Assembly (NCBI GenBank): GCA_002423705.1
Contig: DINW01000066.1
Location: forward strand, 8,868-20,822
From: Clostridium sp. UBA5530
Lineage (GTDB): Bacteria; Bacillota; Clostridia; Clostridiales; Clostridiaceae
Reading direction: 5' to 3'
DNA: 11,955 bases
Both the position numbers and the translations under genes were made by a program. Positions 1 through 6,484 of this stretch are shown in pieces (position 1 is the stretch's first letter; each line of letters starts with the position of its first letter). The notes under the pieces are model-generated. The model had not been told where the DNA came from. It worked only from the letters and a program-made list of their open reading frames with translations, and searched no databases.

Positions 1-51
1 CAACTAATATTCAGTTGGAGTTCAATCTCCAACTGAAACTAAATCTCACTT
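1..51 (+). promoter_or_regulatory. Block 2 of recurring intergenic element, upstream of first flavoprotein gene
   Basis: A perfect 11-bp hairpin is visible: TTCAGTTGGAG (10-20) pairs with CTCCAACTGAA (27-37) around the loop TTCAAT. The whole segment matches 2850-2900, upstream of the second flavoprotein gene, at about 41 of 51 positions without gaps (hand alignment). The window edge cuts off anything further 5', so the companion block 1 seen at 2783-2839 cannot be checked here. The hairpin ends 27 nt before the ribosome binding site AAGGGGGA (65-72). It could be a leader-RNA hairpin or a protein-binding palindrome. No U-tract follows, so it is not a standard terminator. Confidence 0.5.
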
Positions 52-80
52 CATGAGATAAAATAAGGGGGATTCTTAAT

Positions 81-641
81 ATGAAAATAGCTGCTTTCAT
101 GGGAAGTCCTAGAAAAAATCAAAATACGGACTCTTTAGTAAATGCTTTTTTAAAAGGAATTAAAGAAAATTCTAATGCTAAAATATCAAATATTTTCTTG
201 CAAAAGTATAACATATCAAATTGCTTAGCTTGTGACAGCTGTAAAACCAGTAATCAATGTGTATTAAATGACGATATGCAAAATATATATCCAATTTTTA
301 GACAGGCTGATATAGTCATATTTGCTACTCCGATATACTGGTGGAGTATGAGTGCTCAAATGAAAACATTCATAGATAGACTCTACTGTATAGGCAGTGA
401 AAATATGAAAGGTAAAAAAGCTTATGTTCTGATGACCTATGGCGGAGAACTTCCTAATTCTGGCCCAGAGCTAGTAGAAAAGACCTTTAAAGATATCTTT
501 GATTATGTTGGAATAGAACTTAAAGGGGTTTTAGAAGGATGTAGTGGAGACACTCCTATTGACCATAATACAGCTCTTTTAAAAAAAGCTTATGACATGG
601 GCAAAAAAGCTGCAGTGTTACAACATACAGACCCTAGGTAA
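81..641 (+). CDS. Iron-sulfur flavoprotein / NADPH-dependent FMN reductase family protein
   Basis: The 186-residue protein has a flavodoxin-like fold signature. A beta strand leads into the FMN-phosphate loop GSPRKNQNT (8-16), and a flavin-contact segment TPIYWWSMSAQMKTFIDR lies at about 83-100. Between them sits the compact cysteine cluster C48-x2-C51-x2-C54-x5-C60, the spacing typical of archaeal and clostridial iron-sulfur flavoproteins (Isf), which bind FMN plus one [4Fe-4S] cluster and pass electrons in the cytosol. The natural acceptor is unknown for most of this family. The start ATG is preceded by AAGGGGGA with 8-nt spacing. The gene is followed after 12 nt by a QueG-like Fe-S protein whose ribosome binding site overlaps this stop codon, so the two are co-transcribed and may exchange electrons (inference). 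Its 5' region carries the block 2 hairpin shared with the second Isf gene at 2926. Confidence 0.88.
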   Translation: MKIAAFMGSPRKNQNTDSLVNAFLKGIKENSNAKISNIFLQKYNISNCLACDSCKTSNQCVLNDDMQNIYPIFRQADIVIFATPIYWWSMSAQMKTFIDRLYCIGSENMKGKKAYVLMTYGGELPNSGPELVEKTFKDIFDYVGIELKGVLEGCSGDTPIDHNTALLKKAYDMGKKAAVLQHTDPR

Positions 642-653
642 AGGAGATCAATT

Positions 654-1349
654 ATGTATGAGAATATGCTAAAAAGCTATTTAAGTGACTTAGGAGCATC
701 ACTAGTTGGATTCGCCAACTTACAAGGCATTGATACATCTATGTACAACAATGTGAAATATGGCATTGCCATAGCAGTAGCTTTAAATCCTCAAATTATA
801 GCTAAAATTAATAAAGGTCCAACAAAGGACTATTATGGTGAATACAATAGAGTAAATAAACTTCTTGATTATATTGCTTTCTCCTGTGAAGACCTTATAA
901 AAAGTAAGGGATTCTATTCTTTGGCTCAAATCTCTACCTATGTTACTAGCGATAAAAATCTAACTACCCCTCTACCTCATAAAACAGTAGCTACTAGAGG
1001 AGGTTTAGGATGGATTGGTAAAAATGCTCTGTTAGTAACTCCAGAATACGGATCTGCAGTCCGTATATCATCGATTTTAACTGATATGCCTTTAAGTACA
1101 GCAAAACCTATTAATGAATCCAACTGTGGCAAATGTAAAAAATGTACTATGAACTGTCCTGGAGAAGCTATAAAAGGTAATCTATGGAATGTTAATTCTT
1201 TTAGAGATGACTTAATAAATCCATTTAAATGTCGCCAAAAAGCAAGAGAACTACTAAACCAAAATATAGGAATTGAAAAGTCTTTATGTGGTAAGTGCAT
1301 TGAAGTTTGTCCATTTACTCAAAGATATATTAAAAGTATGGATCTTTAA
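654..1349 (+). CDS. QueG-like (epoxyqueuosine reductase family) double [4Fe-4S] protein, short form
   Basis: The 231-residue protein shows the QueG hallmark RGGLGWIGKNALLV (115-128), the DUF1730-type core. A ferredoxin-type domain follows, with C158-x2-C161-x2-C164-x3-C168-P and C212-x2-C215-x3-C219-P. C193 is the eighth ligand candidate, so two [4Fe-4S] clusters are likely. True QueG reduces epoxyqueuosine in tRNA using cobalamin and is about 310-380 residues, with a C-terminal HEAT-like tRNA-binding domain. That domain is absent here. The VDSxP...E-type segment before the GLGW motif, which holds the proposed catalytic Asp, reads YVTSDKNLTTPLPHK (96-110) and looks altered. A role in tRNA modification is therefore doubtful. 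It is better read as a paralogue working with the adjacent flavoprotein. RBS AAGGAG at 641-646 overlaps the upstream stop. Confidence 0.82.
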   Translation: MYENMLKSYLSDLGASLVGFANLQGIDTSMYNNVKYGIAIAVALNPQIIAKINKGPTKDYYGEYNRVNKLLDYIAFSCEDLIKSKGFYSLAQISTYVTSDKNLTTPLPHKTVATRGGLGWIGKNALLVTPEYGSAVRISSILTDMPLSTAKPINESNCGKCKKCTMNCPGEAIKGNLWNVNSFRDDLINPFKCRQKARELLNQNIGIEKSLCGKCIEVCPFTQRYIKSMDL

Positions 1350-1377
1350 GCTTTTACTCTACTAAGCTATATTTTTT
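1349..1377 (+). terminator. Weak intrinsic terminator after the Isf/QueG-like operon
   Basis: AGCTT (1349-1353) can pair with AAGCT (1364-1368), and a T6 run (1372-1377) follows. The stem is only 5 bp, and the structure lies inside the 3' end of the convergent nucleotidyltransferase gene. The two genes end only 4 bp apart, so convergent transcription itself may matter. Low confidence. Confidence 0.3.
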
Positions 1378-2154
1378 ATTGCAATAATTTATTACGTAAG
1401 ATATAAAAGTTTTAACTTCATGGGCTCTTTTTTCCGTAGACTCATATATAGATTTCACTGAAAAATTTTTTCTTATTCTTAAAGCTTCATTAATTATATT
1501 TTGAAACTGATTTGGTAATATATCCATGGCTTTTTTAGTAGCATTTGCCTTTGAAGTTATATCCTTATACTCAAGAGTATATAAAATTCTGCATAGCGTT
1601 AACACTGAAAACTCAATCCAATAATCAGTAAAAAATGTGGCTTTTTCACTTACTTTCTTTCCCCAGTAACCATTCAAATTATATCCCATATTTTTTATAA
1701 CATTGTCCCAACTAACTTCTATACCTAAAGTTGATATTTCTGGACTATTTATTGCTATGCCTTTATTTTTCAAAGTCCACCATGTAACATAATTTATATC
1801 ATAATACCCACAATCATTAAGGACTTCATCTGCAAAAAACATATAAGGTTTCATGTCTGAATTTGTTTTTCCCAGGTTTAAAATATCTATATACATGCCC
1901 TCCATGATTTTACCATAATAAAAATTTTCCTTTAGGTTATGATGAATCTTTCTTAAATCTTCAATTTCGTCCTTGGTAAACCCTTCATTTATTATGGTTA
2001 TAAAATCTATGTCACTTTTATTTTCATCAAAAGCTCCCAAGGCTACTGAATTATAAATGTATACTCCATATATCTTATTTTTAAACCTTTCTCTTAATGC
2101 TTTCTCATATTGGTATAATAATGGTTTTATTATATCTGGAATTCTTTCATCCAT
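1354..2154 (-). CDS. ANT(3'')/AadA-like nucleotidyltransferase with DUF4111-type C-terminus
   Basis: The 266-residue protein looks like an aminoglycoside adenylyltransferase. The N-terminal nucleotidyltransferase motif reads YNSVALGAFDENKSDIDF (34-51), with the metal-binding aspartates D48 and D50 of the D-x-D pair; E85 or D90 may be the further acidic catalytic residue. The rest is helical, as in the AadA/ANT(9) C-terminal domain. The residue before S36 is Asn, where the polymerase-beta superfamily normally has Gly (hG[GS]). Activity on antibiotics is therefore uncertain, and clostridial relatives of this type are mostly uncharacterised. I chose the ATG at 2154, not the in-frame TTG at 2169, because GGAGGG lies between them, 8 nt before the ATG. 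The gene follows the Nudix gene by 27 nt, in one operon. The 3' end is 4 bp from the convergent QueG-like gene. Confidence 0.75.
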   Translation of the reverse strand: MDERIPDIIKPLLYQYEKALRERFKNKIYGVYIYNSVALGAFDENKSDIDFITIINEGFTKDEIEDLRKIHHNLKENFYYGKIMEGMYIDILNLGKTNSDMKPYMFFADEVLNDCGYYDINYVTWWTLKNKGIAINSPEISTLGIEVSWDNVIKNMGYNLNGYWGKKVSEKATFFTDYWIEFSVLTLCRILYTLEYKDITSKANATKKAMDILPNQFQNIINEALRIRKNFSVKSIYESTEKRAHEVKTFISYVINYCNKKYSLVE

Positions 2155-2181
2155 TTCTCTGCCCTCCAAATAGCTTTATTT

Positions 2182-2646
2182 TTATTGGATAATATGCAAA
2201 TCTAAAAACCTGTTTATCATTCTTCTATGACTTCTTACAATATTATCTGGCAAATTTTCTAAGCTAATAAATTTAAGTTCTAAGGACTCCTCATTATCCA
2301 TTATGATTGTGCCTTTTGACTCCTTAGTATAATAAGCTAAGGTTACACAATAAAATTCATCCCCATTAGGTACAGTAATAAAGTCCTCAGGGCCTGAAAA
2401 CACATCTATTAAACTGAGCTCACCTATCCTCAGCCCTGTTTCCTCTAGCACCTCTCTTCTAGCTGTATCTTCTGTTGATTCTCCAAGTTCCATAAGTCCT
2501 CCTGGTAACCCCCACATACCATAAGAAGTGGTTTTACGCTTTTGAAGCAATATTCTTTGTTTTTCATCTATTATAATGACTACTGATCCCACTAAAATAA
2601 GTGGTATATGTCCTACTATTTTTCTTAAATTCTCTACATATCCCAT
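2182..2646 (-). CDS. Nudix hydrolase
   Basis: The 154-residue protein has a textbook Nudix box at G50-L72: G-x5-E56-x7-R64-E65-V-x-E68-E69-x-G71-L. The catalytic Mg-binding glutamates are present. It is preceded by the WGLPGG turn common in ADP-ribose, NTP or MutT-like pyrophosphohydrolases. The length is standard. The substrate, some nucleoside diphosphate linked to X, cannot be read from sequence. The enzyme is probably cytosolic. It is first gene of a two-gene operon with the AadA-like protein. Ribosome binding: AAGGAG (2660-2665) lies 13 nt from the ATG, a bit far. In the gap, an ATG TAA start-stop pair (2657-2652) sits close behind the Shine-Dalgarno and might compete for ribosomes. No other in-frame start is visible there. 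Confidence 0.9.
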   Translation of the reverse strand: MGYVENLRKIVGHIPLILVGSVVIIIDEKQRILLQKRKTTSYGMWGLPGGLMELGESTEDTARREVLEETGLRIGELSLIDVFSGPEDFITVPNGDEFYCVTLAYYTKESKGTIIMDNEESLELKFISLENLPDNIVRSHRRMINRFLDLHIIQ

Positions 2647-2782
2647 ATTTTTTACATTACTCCTTTTTAATCAGTATACAATAGTTTATAATGGAAATCT
2701 ATTAGATTGCATCCTTATAATAACATGACCTTTGTCACTAGTTTTTTTAAGGAACTTTTCTTTATAATAGATTTATATAATA

Positions 2783-2900
2783 TCTACCTGCTATAACACT
2801 CCATCCTTTTTAGTGTGGAGTTAACAGCAGTTACGACCCAAGATAAGTGAAACTAACATTCAATTTGAGTCTAAACTCCACCTGAAACTAAGTTTCACTT
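2783..2900 (+). promoter_or_regulatory. Recurring structured intergenic element, complete copy A (blocks 1 and 2)
   Basis: Block 1 (2783-2839) starts TCTACCTG and forms a two-step hairpin. CTGCT (2788-2792) pairs with AGCAG (2826-2830), and ACTCCA (2798-2803) pairs with TGGAGT (2816-2821), around the conserved loop TCCTTTTTAGTG. Block 2 (2850-2900) is enclosed by a perfect 10-bp outer stem: AAGTGAAACT (2845-2854) with AGTTTCACTT (2891-2900). Block 1 recurs on the minus strand at 7660-7604 (34 of the first 38 bases identical) and 8540-8493; block 2 recurs at 1-51. The element sits in the 5' region of the second flavoprotein gene, 8 nt before its Shine-Dalgarno. TATAAT hexamers at 2763-2768 and 2776-2781 just upstream could be -10 boxes, but neither has a good -35. 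I do not recognise a known riboswitch class. Confidence 0.5.
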
Positions 2901-2925
2901 GATATATAAAGGAGGTTCATATAAA

Positions 2926-3639
2926 ATGAAGATTTTAGTTATCAATGGAAGTCCTCGGGGAAATAACAGTAATACACTGAAAATAACCAAAGCTTTTTTA
3001 GATGGTTTCAATAAGAACCATACAAATGATATAGAAATTATAGACGTGAGTAAGTCTAATATTAATCATTGCTTAGGCTGTTTTTCTTGCTGGAATAGGA
3101 CTCCAGGTAAATGTGTCCTAGAAGATGATATGAACATTAACATAGAAAAATATGTTGAAGCTGACATGATTATTTGGAGTTTTCCCCTTTACTATTATGG
3201 TATGCCTTCAAAGGTTAAGGCTTTTATGGACAGACTATTGCCTATAAACTTACCTTTTATAATCCATGATTCACCAAATACTTGTACTCACCCATCAAGA
3301 TATGAAATATCAAATCATAAGTATCTATTGATTTCTAGCTGTGGATTTTCTTCTATAAATAAAAATTATGAAGCCTTACTATCTCAGTTCAGTATATTAT
3401 ATGGAGCTGATAATTTCACAAAAATACTCTGCGTAGAAGGTCCTTTGTTATCTTCTTGTGGCATAAATGATGAGGTTAATACTTACCTTGAAAATGTGAA
3501 AAAAGCCGGAATAGAGTACGGAGAAAATTATGCTATTTGTGATGACACCTTGAAGAACCTTTCCACTCCTATGATTCCTGCTGAAATCTATTCCAATGAA
3601 GTAAACTCTAGTTGGGAAAATTCAATTAAAACTATATAA
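2926..3639 (+). CDS. Iron-sulfur flavoprotein / NAD(P)H-dependent oxidoreductase, second paralogue
   Basis: The 237-residue protein has the FMN-phosphate loop GSPRGNNSNT (8-17). The Isf-type compact cluster is C49-x2-C52-x2-C55-x7-C63, followed by the same LEDDM-like stretch as the first paralogue, and the flavin-contact segment FPLYYYGMPSKVKAFMDR is at about 86-103. It probably binds FMN and a [4Fe-4S] cluster and acts as a cytosolic electron carrier or reductase of unknown acceptor. It is about 50 residues longer than the paralogue at 81. I chose the ATG at 2926 because AAAGGAGG (2908-2915) precedes it by 10 nt; an in-frame TTG at 2899 would place the Shine-Dalgarno inside the gene. It appears monocistronic, preceded by the element at 2783-2900 and followed by a hairpin at 3645. 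Confidence 0.88.
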   Translation: MKILVINGSPRGNNSNTLKITKAFLDGFNKNHTNDIEIIDVSKSNINHCLGCFSCWNRTPGKCVLEDDMNINIEKYVEADMIIWSFPLYYYGMPSKVKAFMDRLLPINLPFIIHDSPNTCTHPSRYEISNHKYLLISSCGFSSINKNYEALLSQFSILYGADNFTKILCVEGPLLSSCGINDEVNTYLENVKKAGIEYGENYAICDDTLKNLSTPMIPAEIYSNEVNSSWENSIKTI

Positions 3640-3644
3640 CAAAT

Positions 3645-3692
3645 AAGGGTGGTTACAGAACTAACTTTTTAATTGTAATTCTATACCACCTT
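3645..3692. terminator. Hairpin between convergent genes, probable bidirectional terminator
   Basis: AAGGGTGGT (3645-3653) pairs with ACCACCTT (3685-3692) with one bulged G. Pairing continues inward, ACAGAA against TTCTAT with one mismatch. The flanks are T-rich but not perfect U-tracts: TTTAATATT on the plus side, TTATTTGTT on the minus side. It sits between the stop of the flavoprotein (3639) and the stop of the serine hydrolase (3707). Confidence 0.55.
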
Positions 3693-3706
3693 TAATATTA
3701 ATATTT

Positions 3707-4711
3707 CTATTGTGTAAATAATTCTTTTCTTATTTCTCTTGCAATCTTCCAAACATTATCACCAAAATTGCTCACAATTGTTATGTTAATATTCTCTCTT
3801 AAATTATACATGCTTATAAAGCTAACCCCTGGATCACTCCCTGTAAAATATGGTAAGCAATTATCAGTATAATCCTTATCTAGCCAAATTCCATAACCAT
3901 AGTTATCATCATCTTCACAGGTGCTTTGTACCATTAGCATTTTCTTTGTCATGTTGTTGGACAACAACTTATAAGATAGTAAAGCCTTCCAAAAAAGCTC
4001 TATATCTTCAATAGTAGTAAAAGCTCCACCTGCCCCAGTACCTTTTACATCTACACTGAAAATATTAGTATAATATTCTCCTCTAACTTCATCAAAAATA
4101 TAATTATTAGCACAATTAGCTGGCAATCTATCTAATTCATAATAGCCCGTATTGTTCATCCCAACAATTTTAAATATATTGTCTTTAAGATATTTATCAA
4201 AGGGTTCTTTGGTTATACCCTCAATTATAAGACCAAGAACAACAAAGCCTGTATTATTATATTGAAATTTTTCTCCTCTTGGGTACATCATAGGCTTATT
4301 TATAAATAGTGGCAGCAAATCTGAAGATGTTCTAATCTTATAATTAGGATAGTCCCTCCAAAGCTCTTCATATTCTTCCATTATGCTTTCATCAAAGTAA
4401 TCTGGAATCCCAGACTTATGTGTTAACAATTCCTCTACTGTAATATTTGGATCAATATCATTAAGATCAAAGTCTAGTAGTTCTCCAATAGTATCACTAA
4501 GTTTTAATTTTCCCTTCTCTATAAGTTGCAAAATTGCTACTGCTACAAAGACCTTTCCTGCAGATGCAGTTGCAAACTTTGTATCCATAGTATTAGGTAC
4601 TTTATTTGCTAAATCCATATAACCATAGGATGATTGAAAAATGGTCATATAATTTTTTGTTATAGATATACATCCCTGAAAGTCTTTTTCTATGAGTTTA
4701 TCTATATTCAT
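3707..4711 (-). CDS. Serine hydrolase, class C beta-lactamase / penicillin-binding-protein-like
   Basis: The 334-residue protein carries the catalytic motifs of the beta-lactamase/AmpC-EstB superfamily. The SxxK motif is S50-A-G-K53, the YxN motif is Y151-N-N153, and the KTG-like third motif is probably T290-G-S in FTGSDPG. Family-typical LLTHKSGIPDY (95-105) and GAGGAFTTIEDI (225-236) are also present. No signal peptide or lipobox is visible, so it is probably cytoplasmic and unlikely to act on peptidoglycan or exported beta-lactams. Members of this family include esterases, D-aminopeptidases and peptidases, and the substrate is not predictable. RBS AAGGAGG (4720-4726) is 8 nt upstream of the ATG. 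The gene stands alone, convergent with the flavoprotein gene. An 18-bp inverted repeat directly abuts its Shine-Dalgarno. Confidence 0.85.
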   Translation of the reverse strand: MNIDKLIEKDFQGCISITKNYMTIFQSSYGYMDLANKVPNTMDTKFATASAGKVFVAVAILQLIEKGKLKLSDTIGELLDFDLNDIDPNITVEELLTHKSGIPDYFDESIMEEYEELWRDYPNYKIRTSSDLLPLFINKPMMYPRGEKFQYNNTGFVVLGLIIEGITKEPFDKYLKDNIFKIVGMNNTGYYELDRLPANCANNYIFDEVRGEYYTNIFSVDVKGTGAGGAFTTIEDIELFWKALLSYKLLSNNMTKKMLMVQSTCEDDDNYGYGIWLDKDYTDNCLPYFTGSDPGVSFISMYNLRENINITIVSNFGDNVWKIAREIRKELFTQ

Positions 4712-4726
4712 TTTATTTTCCTCCTT

Positions 4727-4744
4727 TATTTACTTTAGTAAATA
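4727..4744. promoter_or_regulatory. Inverted repeat next to the serine hydrolase RBS (operator candidate)
   Basis: TATTTACT and AGTAAATA are perfect 8-bp arms around a 2-bp TT centre. The right-hand boundary of the Shine-Dalgarno touches it. A dyad here is well placed for a repressor to block transcription or for RNA structure to shield the ribosome site. No convincing -35/-10 pair was found upstream, so the promoter is unassigned. In AT-rich DNA such dyads also arise by chance. Confidence 0.35.
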
Positions 4745-4849
4745 TCCTACACAAGCATAAATTAATTAAGATTATGATTACTTATTAAAATTGTAGTTCC
4801 TTTCTTTGTATTATTAAATACCAAAAATAATTATGTATCAAAGTATATC

Positions 4850-4876
4850 AAAAGGTAGCCTATGAAAAGGCTACCC
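4850..4876 (-). terminator. Intrinsic terminator of the ABC exporter operon
   Basis: GGTAGCC (4854-4860) and GGCTACC (4869-4875) form a 7-bp GC-rich stem with an 8-nt loop. On the minus strand the stem is followed by TTTTGATAT. It lies about 20 bp after the end of the last permease gene and upstream of the serine hydrolase gene, separating the two units. Confidence 0.7.
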
Positions 4877-4894
4877 TATGATAATCAATACATT

Positions 4895-5677
4895 TTATGA
4901 TCCTGTAGATTTGTAGTGTCTAACTCCTATTCTCCATACCATATAGCTTGGTATCAGAAAGCTTATAGCTATGAAAGGTGATAGTGCATATACTATTTTA
5001 TCTTGTGATACTTTATTTATTATATATAAAAAAGGGTAGTAATTTACAAAAGCCAAGGGTACTACAAAAGTAAAAAATTTTAGTACTGCTTTTTTGTATA
5101 TATCCATAGGATATTGTCCTAACTCTCTTCCTCCATCAGTAAAGATATTCATGATTTCTAGTCCTTCTGTGGTAAAAAAGCATAGAGCTGCAGATATCAT
5201 AAATATACCAAAAAATAAAGCCATTCCCCCTAAAATCATAAGTATCAAAGCTATAACTTTATATAAAGTCCATCCAATATTACAAGTAACTACTGCATAT
5301 ATAAATATTACAAGAGCTTGAATGAATCTTCCAATCCTAGTAAGTTCTATCTTAGTGCCTATAACCTGTAATACCGTTGATTTAGGTCTCACCATTATCC
5401 TATCAAATTGACCATTAGAGATTATAGAATAAAAGTTATCAAAGCCTCTTCCAAAGCATTCAGCTAAAGCAAAAGCTATACATATAGTACTAAAGCATAA
5501 TAAGACCTCATTAAAGGTATAACCCTTTATGTTCCCAAACCTATGAAACAAAAAATACATTGCTAAAAAAGAGGTAAAAGTAGTTATACCTTGTCCTATG
5601 CTTGTTAATATAAAAGAGGTTTTATACTCCATAATGCTTTTCAGATGTATAGACAAATATTTTAAATATAATCTCAT
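4895..5677 (-). CDS. ABC-2 type exporter permease (DUF990/COG3694-like)
   Basis: The 260-residue integral membrane protein has about six hydrophobic segments. It has the FGRGFDNFYSIISNGQFDRIMVRPKS segment (approximately residues 75-100) that is typical of the ABC-2 DUF990 family, split here as FGRGFDNF followed by GQFDRIMVRP. It pairs with the neighbouring permease and ATPase as the third gene of a three-gene exporter of the COG4586-COG4587-COG3694 arrangement. The transported substrate is unknown. Homologues are usually annotated as multidrug or daunorubicin-like exporters by similarity only. The Shine-Dalgarno AAGGAGG lies inside the last codons of the upstream permease (encoding its final VVQGG), with 3 nt between stop and start, so translation is probably coupled. 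A terminator hairpin follows. Confidence 0.85.
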   Translation of the reverse strand: MRLYLKYLSIHLKSIMEYKTSFILTSIGQGITTFTSFLAMYFLFHRFGNIKGYTFNEVLLCFSTICIAFALAECFGRGFDNFYSIISNGQFDRIMVRPKSTVLQVIGTKIELTRIGRFIQALVIFIYAVVTCNIGWTLYKVIALILMILGGMALFFGIFMISAALCFFTTEGLEIMNIFTDGGRELGQYPMDIYKKAVLKFFTFVVPLAFVNYYPFLYIINKVSQDKIVYALSPFIAISFLIPSYMVWRIGVRHYKSTGS

Positions 5678-5680
5678 TTG

Positions 5681-6484
5681 TTAACCTCCTTGTACCACTA
5701 CTTTTTTTAGTGCCTTTTCCATAAGATTTTTACCTAAAGCCACAAGGCAAACTGCCCAGAATCCTTGGATTCCTAAGGTAATAATACCTTGTTTAACATC
5801 CATTACCCCATTGTAAATAAGAAATGGACTATTTTGCATTGCTCCAAAAGGCGATAGGTAAAGATATTTGGTGAGCCACCCTGGCAAGAATGGCAATGGT
5901 ACAAGGCCTCCTGCACAAAAGTCAGCAATGATTACTGATATCATCCTTACTCCCATAGGAGAGATTGTATAAAAGGTTAAAATATATACTATCATACAAT
6001 ATGCAACTACTACAATAAAGGCCATAATCATAGAAATCATAAATAAAACAAAGGTTTCAAAGGAATTAGGCAGCGCAAGTTTATAGGGTTGGGGGAGCAG
6101 TAAGGCTACTATTAATATTGGAAAACACCTTAACAATGCCTTAGAAAGACGAGTTGCACAATTCTTTGCAAACCACATATTATATAAATTGCAGGGCCTG
6201 ATTAATTCATAGGCTACATCTCCATTAGAGATAGAATTAAATATATCATTATCCAAAAACCATGTCATGAATAAAGCTAAAAAACCTTGTTGAAGCCATA
6301 TATAACTAGCAGTTTGAGCAAGGGTCATTGGCATTGCACTTATATTAGTATCAGCAAAGCTATTATAAAGCATTATATACATAAATCCCCAAGCCAACTG
6401 AGTAGCCACACCTGCATAAGCTGCAACTCTGTATTGTAGCCCATTTATCATTCTTATCTTAAAAAAGCTCCAATATTTTTTCAT
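5681..6484 (-). CDS. ABC-2 type exporter permease (COG4587-like)
   Basis: The 267-residue membrane protein has about six transmembrane segments and the conserved GDVAYELIRPCNLY motif (approximately residues 88-101), the family's counterpart of the GQFDRIMVRP segment in the partner permease. The two probably form a heterodimeric channel driven by the ATPase encoded just upstream. Its ATG overlaps the ATPase stop codon in an ATGA arrangement, and its ribosome binding site AAGGAG lies within the last ATPase codons, so the two are translationally coupled. Substrate unknown. The C-terminal end encodes the Shine-Dalgarno of the next gene. Confidence 0.85.
   Translation of the reverse strand: MKKYWSFFKIRMINGLQYRVAAYAGVATQLAWGFMYIMLYNSFADTNISAMPMTLAQTASYIWLQQGFLALFMTWFLDNDIFNSISNGDVAYELIRPCNLYNMWFAKNCATRLSKALLRCFPILIVALLLPQPYKLALPNSFETFVLFMISMIMAFIVVVAYCMIVYILTFYTISPMGVRMISVIIADFCAGGLVPLPFLPGWLTKYLYLSPFGAMQNSPFLIYNGVMDVKQGIITLGIQGFWAVCLVALGKNLMEKALKKVVVQGG

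Noticed and set aside
977..1300. Minus-strand open frame of 107 codons inside the QueG-like gene
   Set aside because: Antisense to a clearly coding frame with eight conserved cysteines; no ribosome site and no family features.
2783..2900. Known riboswitch or T-box identity for the recurring element
   Set aside because: Looked for consensus cores of T-box (TGGNACCGCG), purine, TPP, SAM, FMN, cobalamin, glycine, c-di-GMP, fluoride, ZTP and yybP-ykoY types; none is present as far as I can read.
5094..5321. Plus-strand open frame inside the second permease gene
   Set aside because: Antisense shadow of a well-supported membrane protein; no ribosome site.
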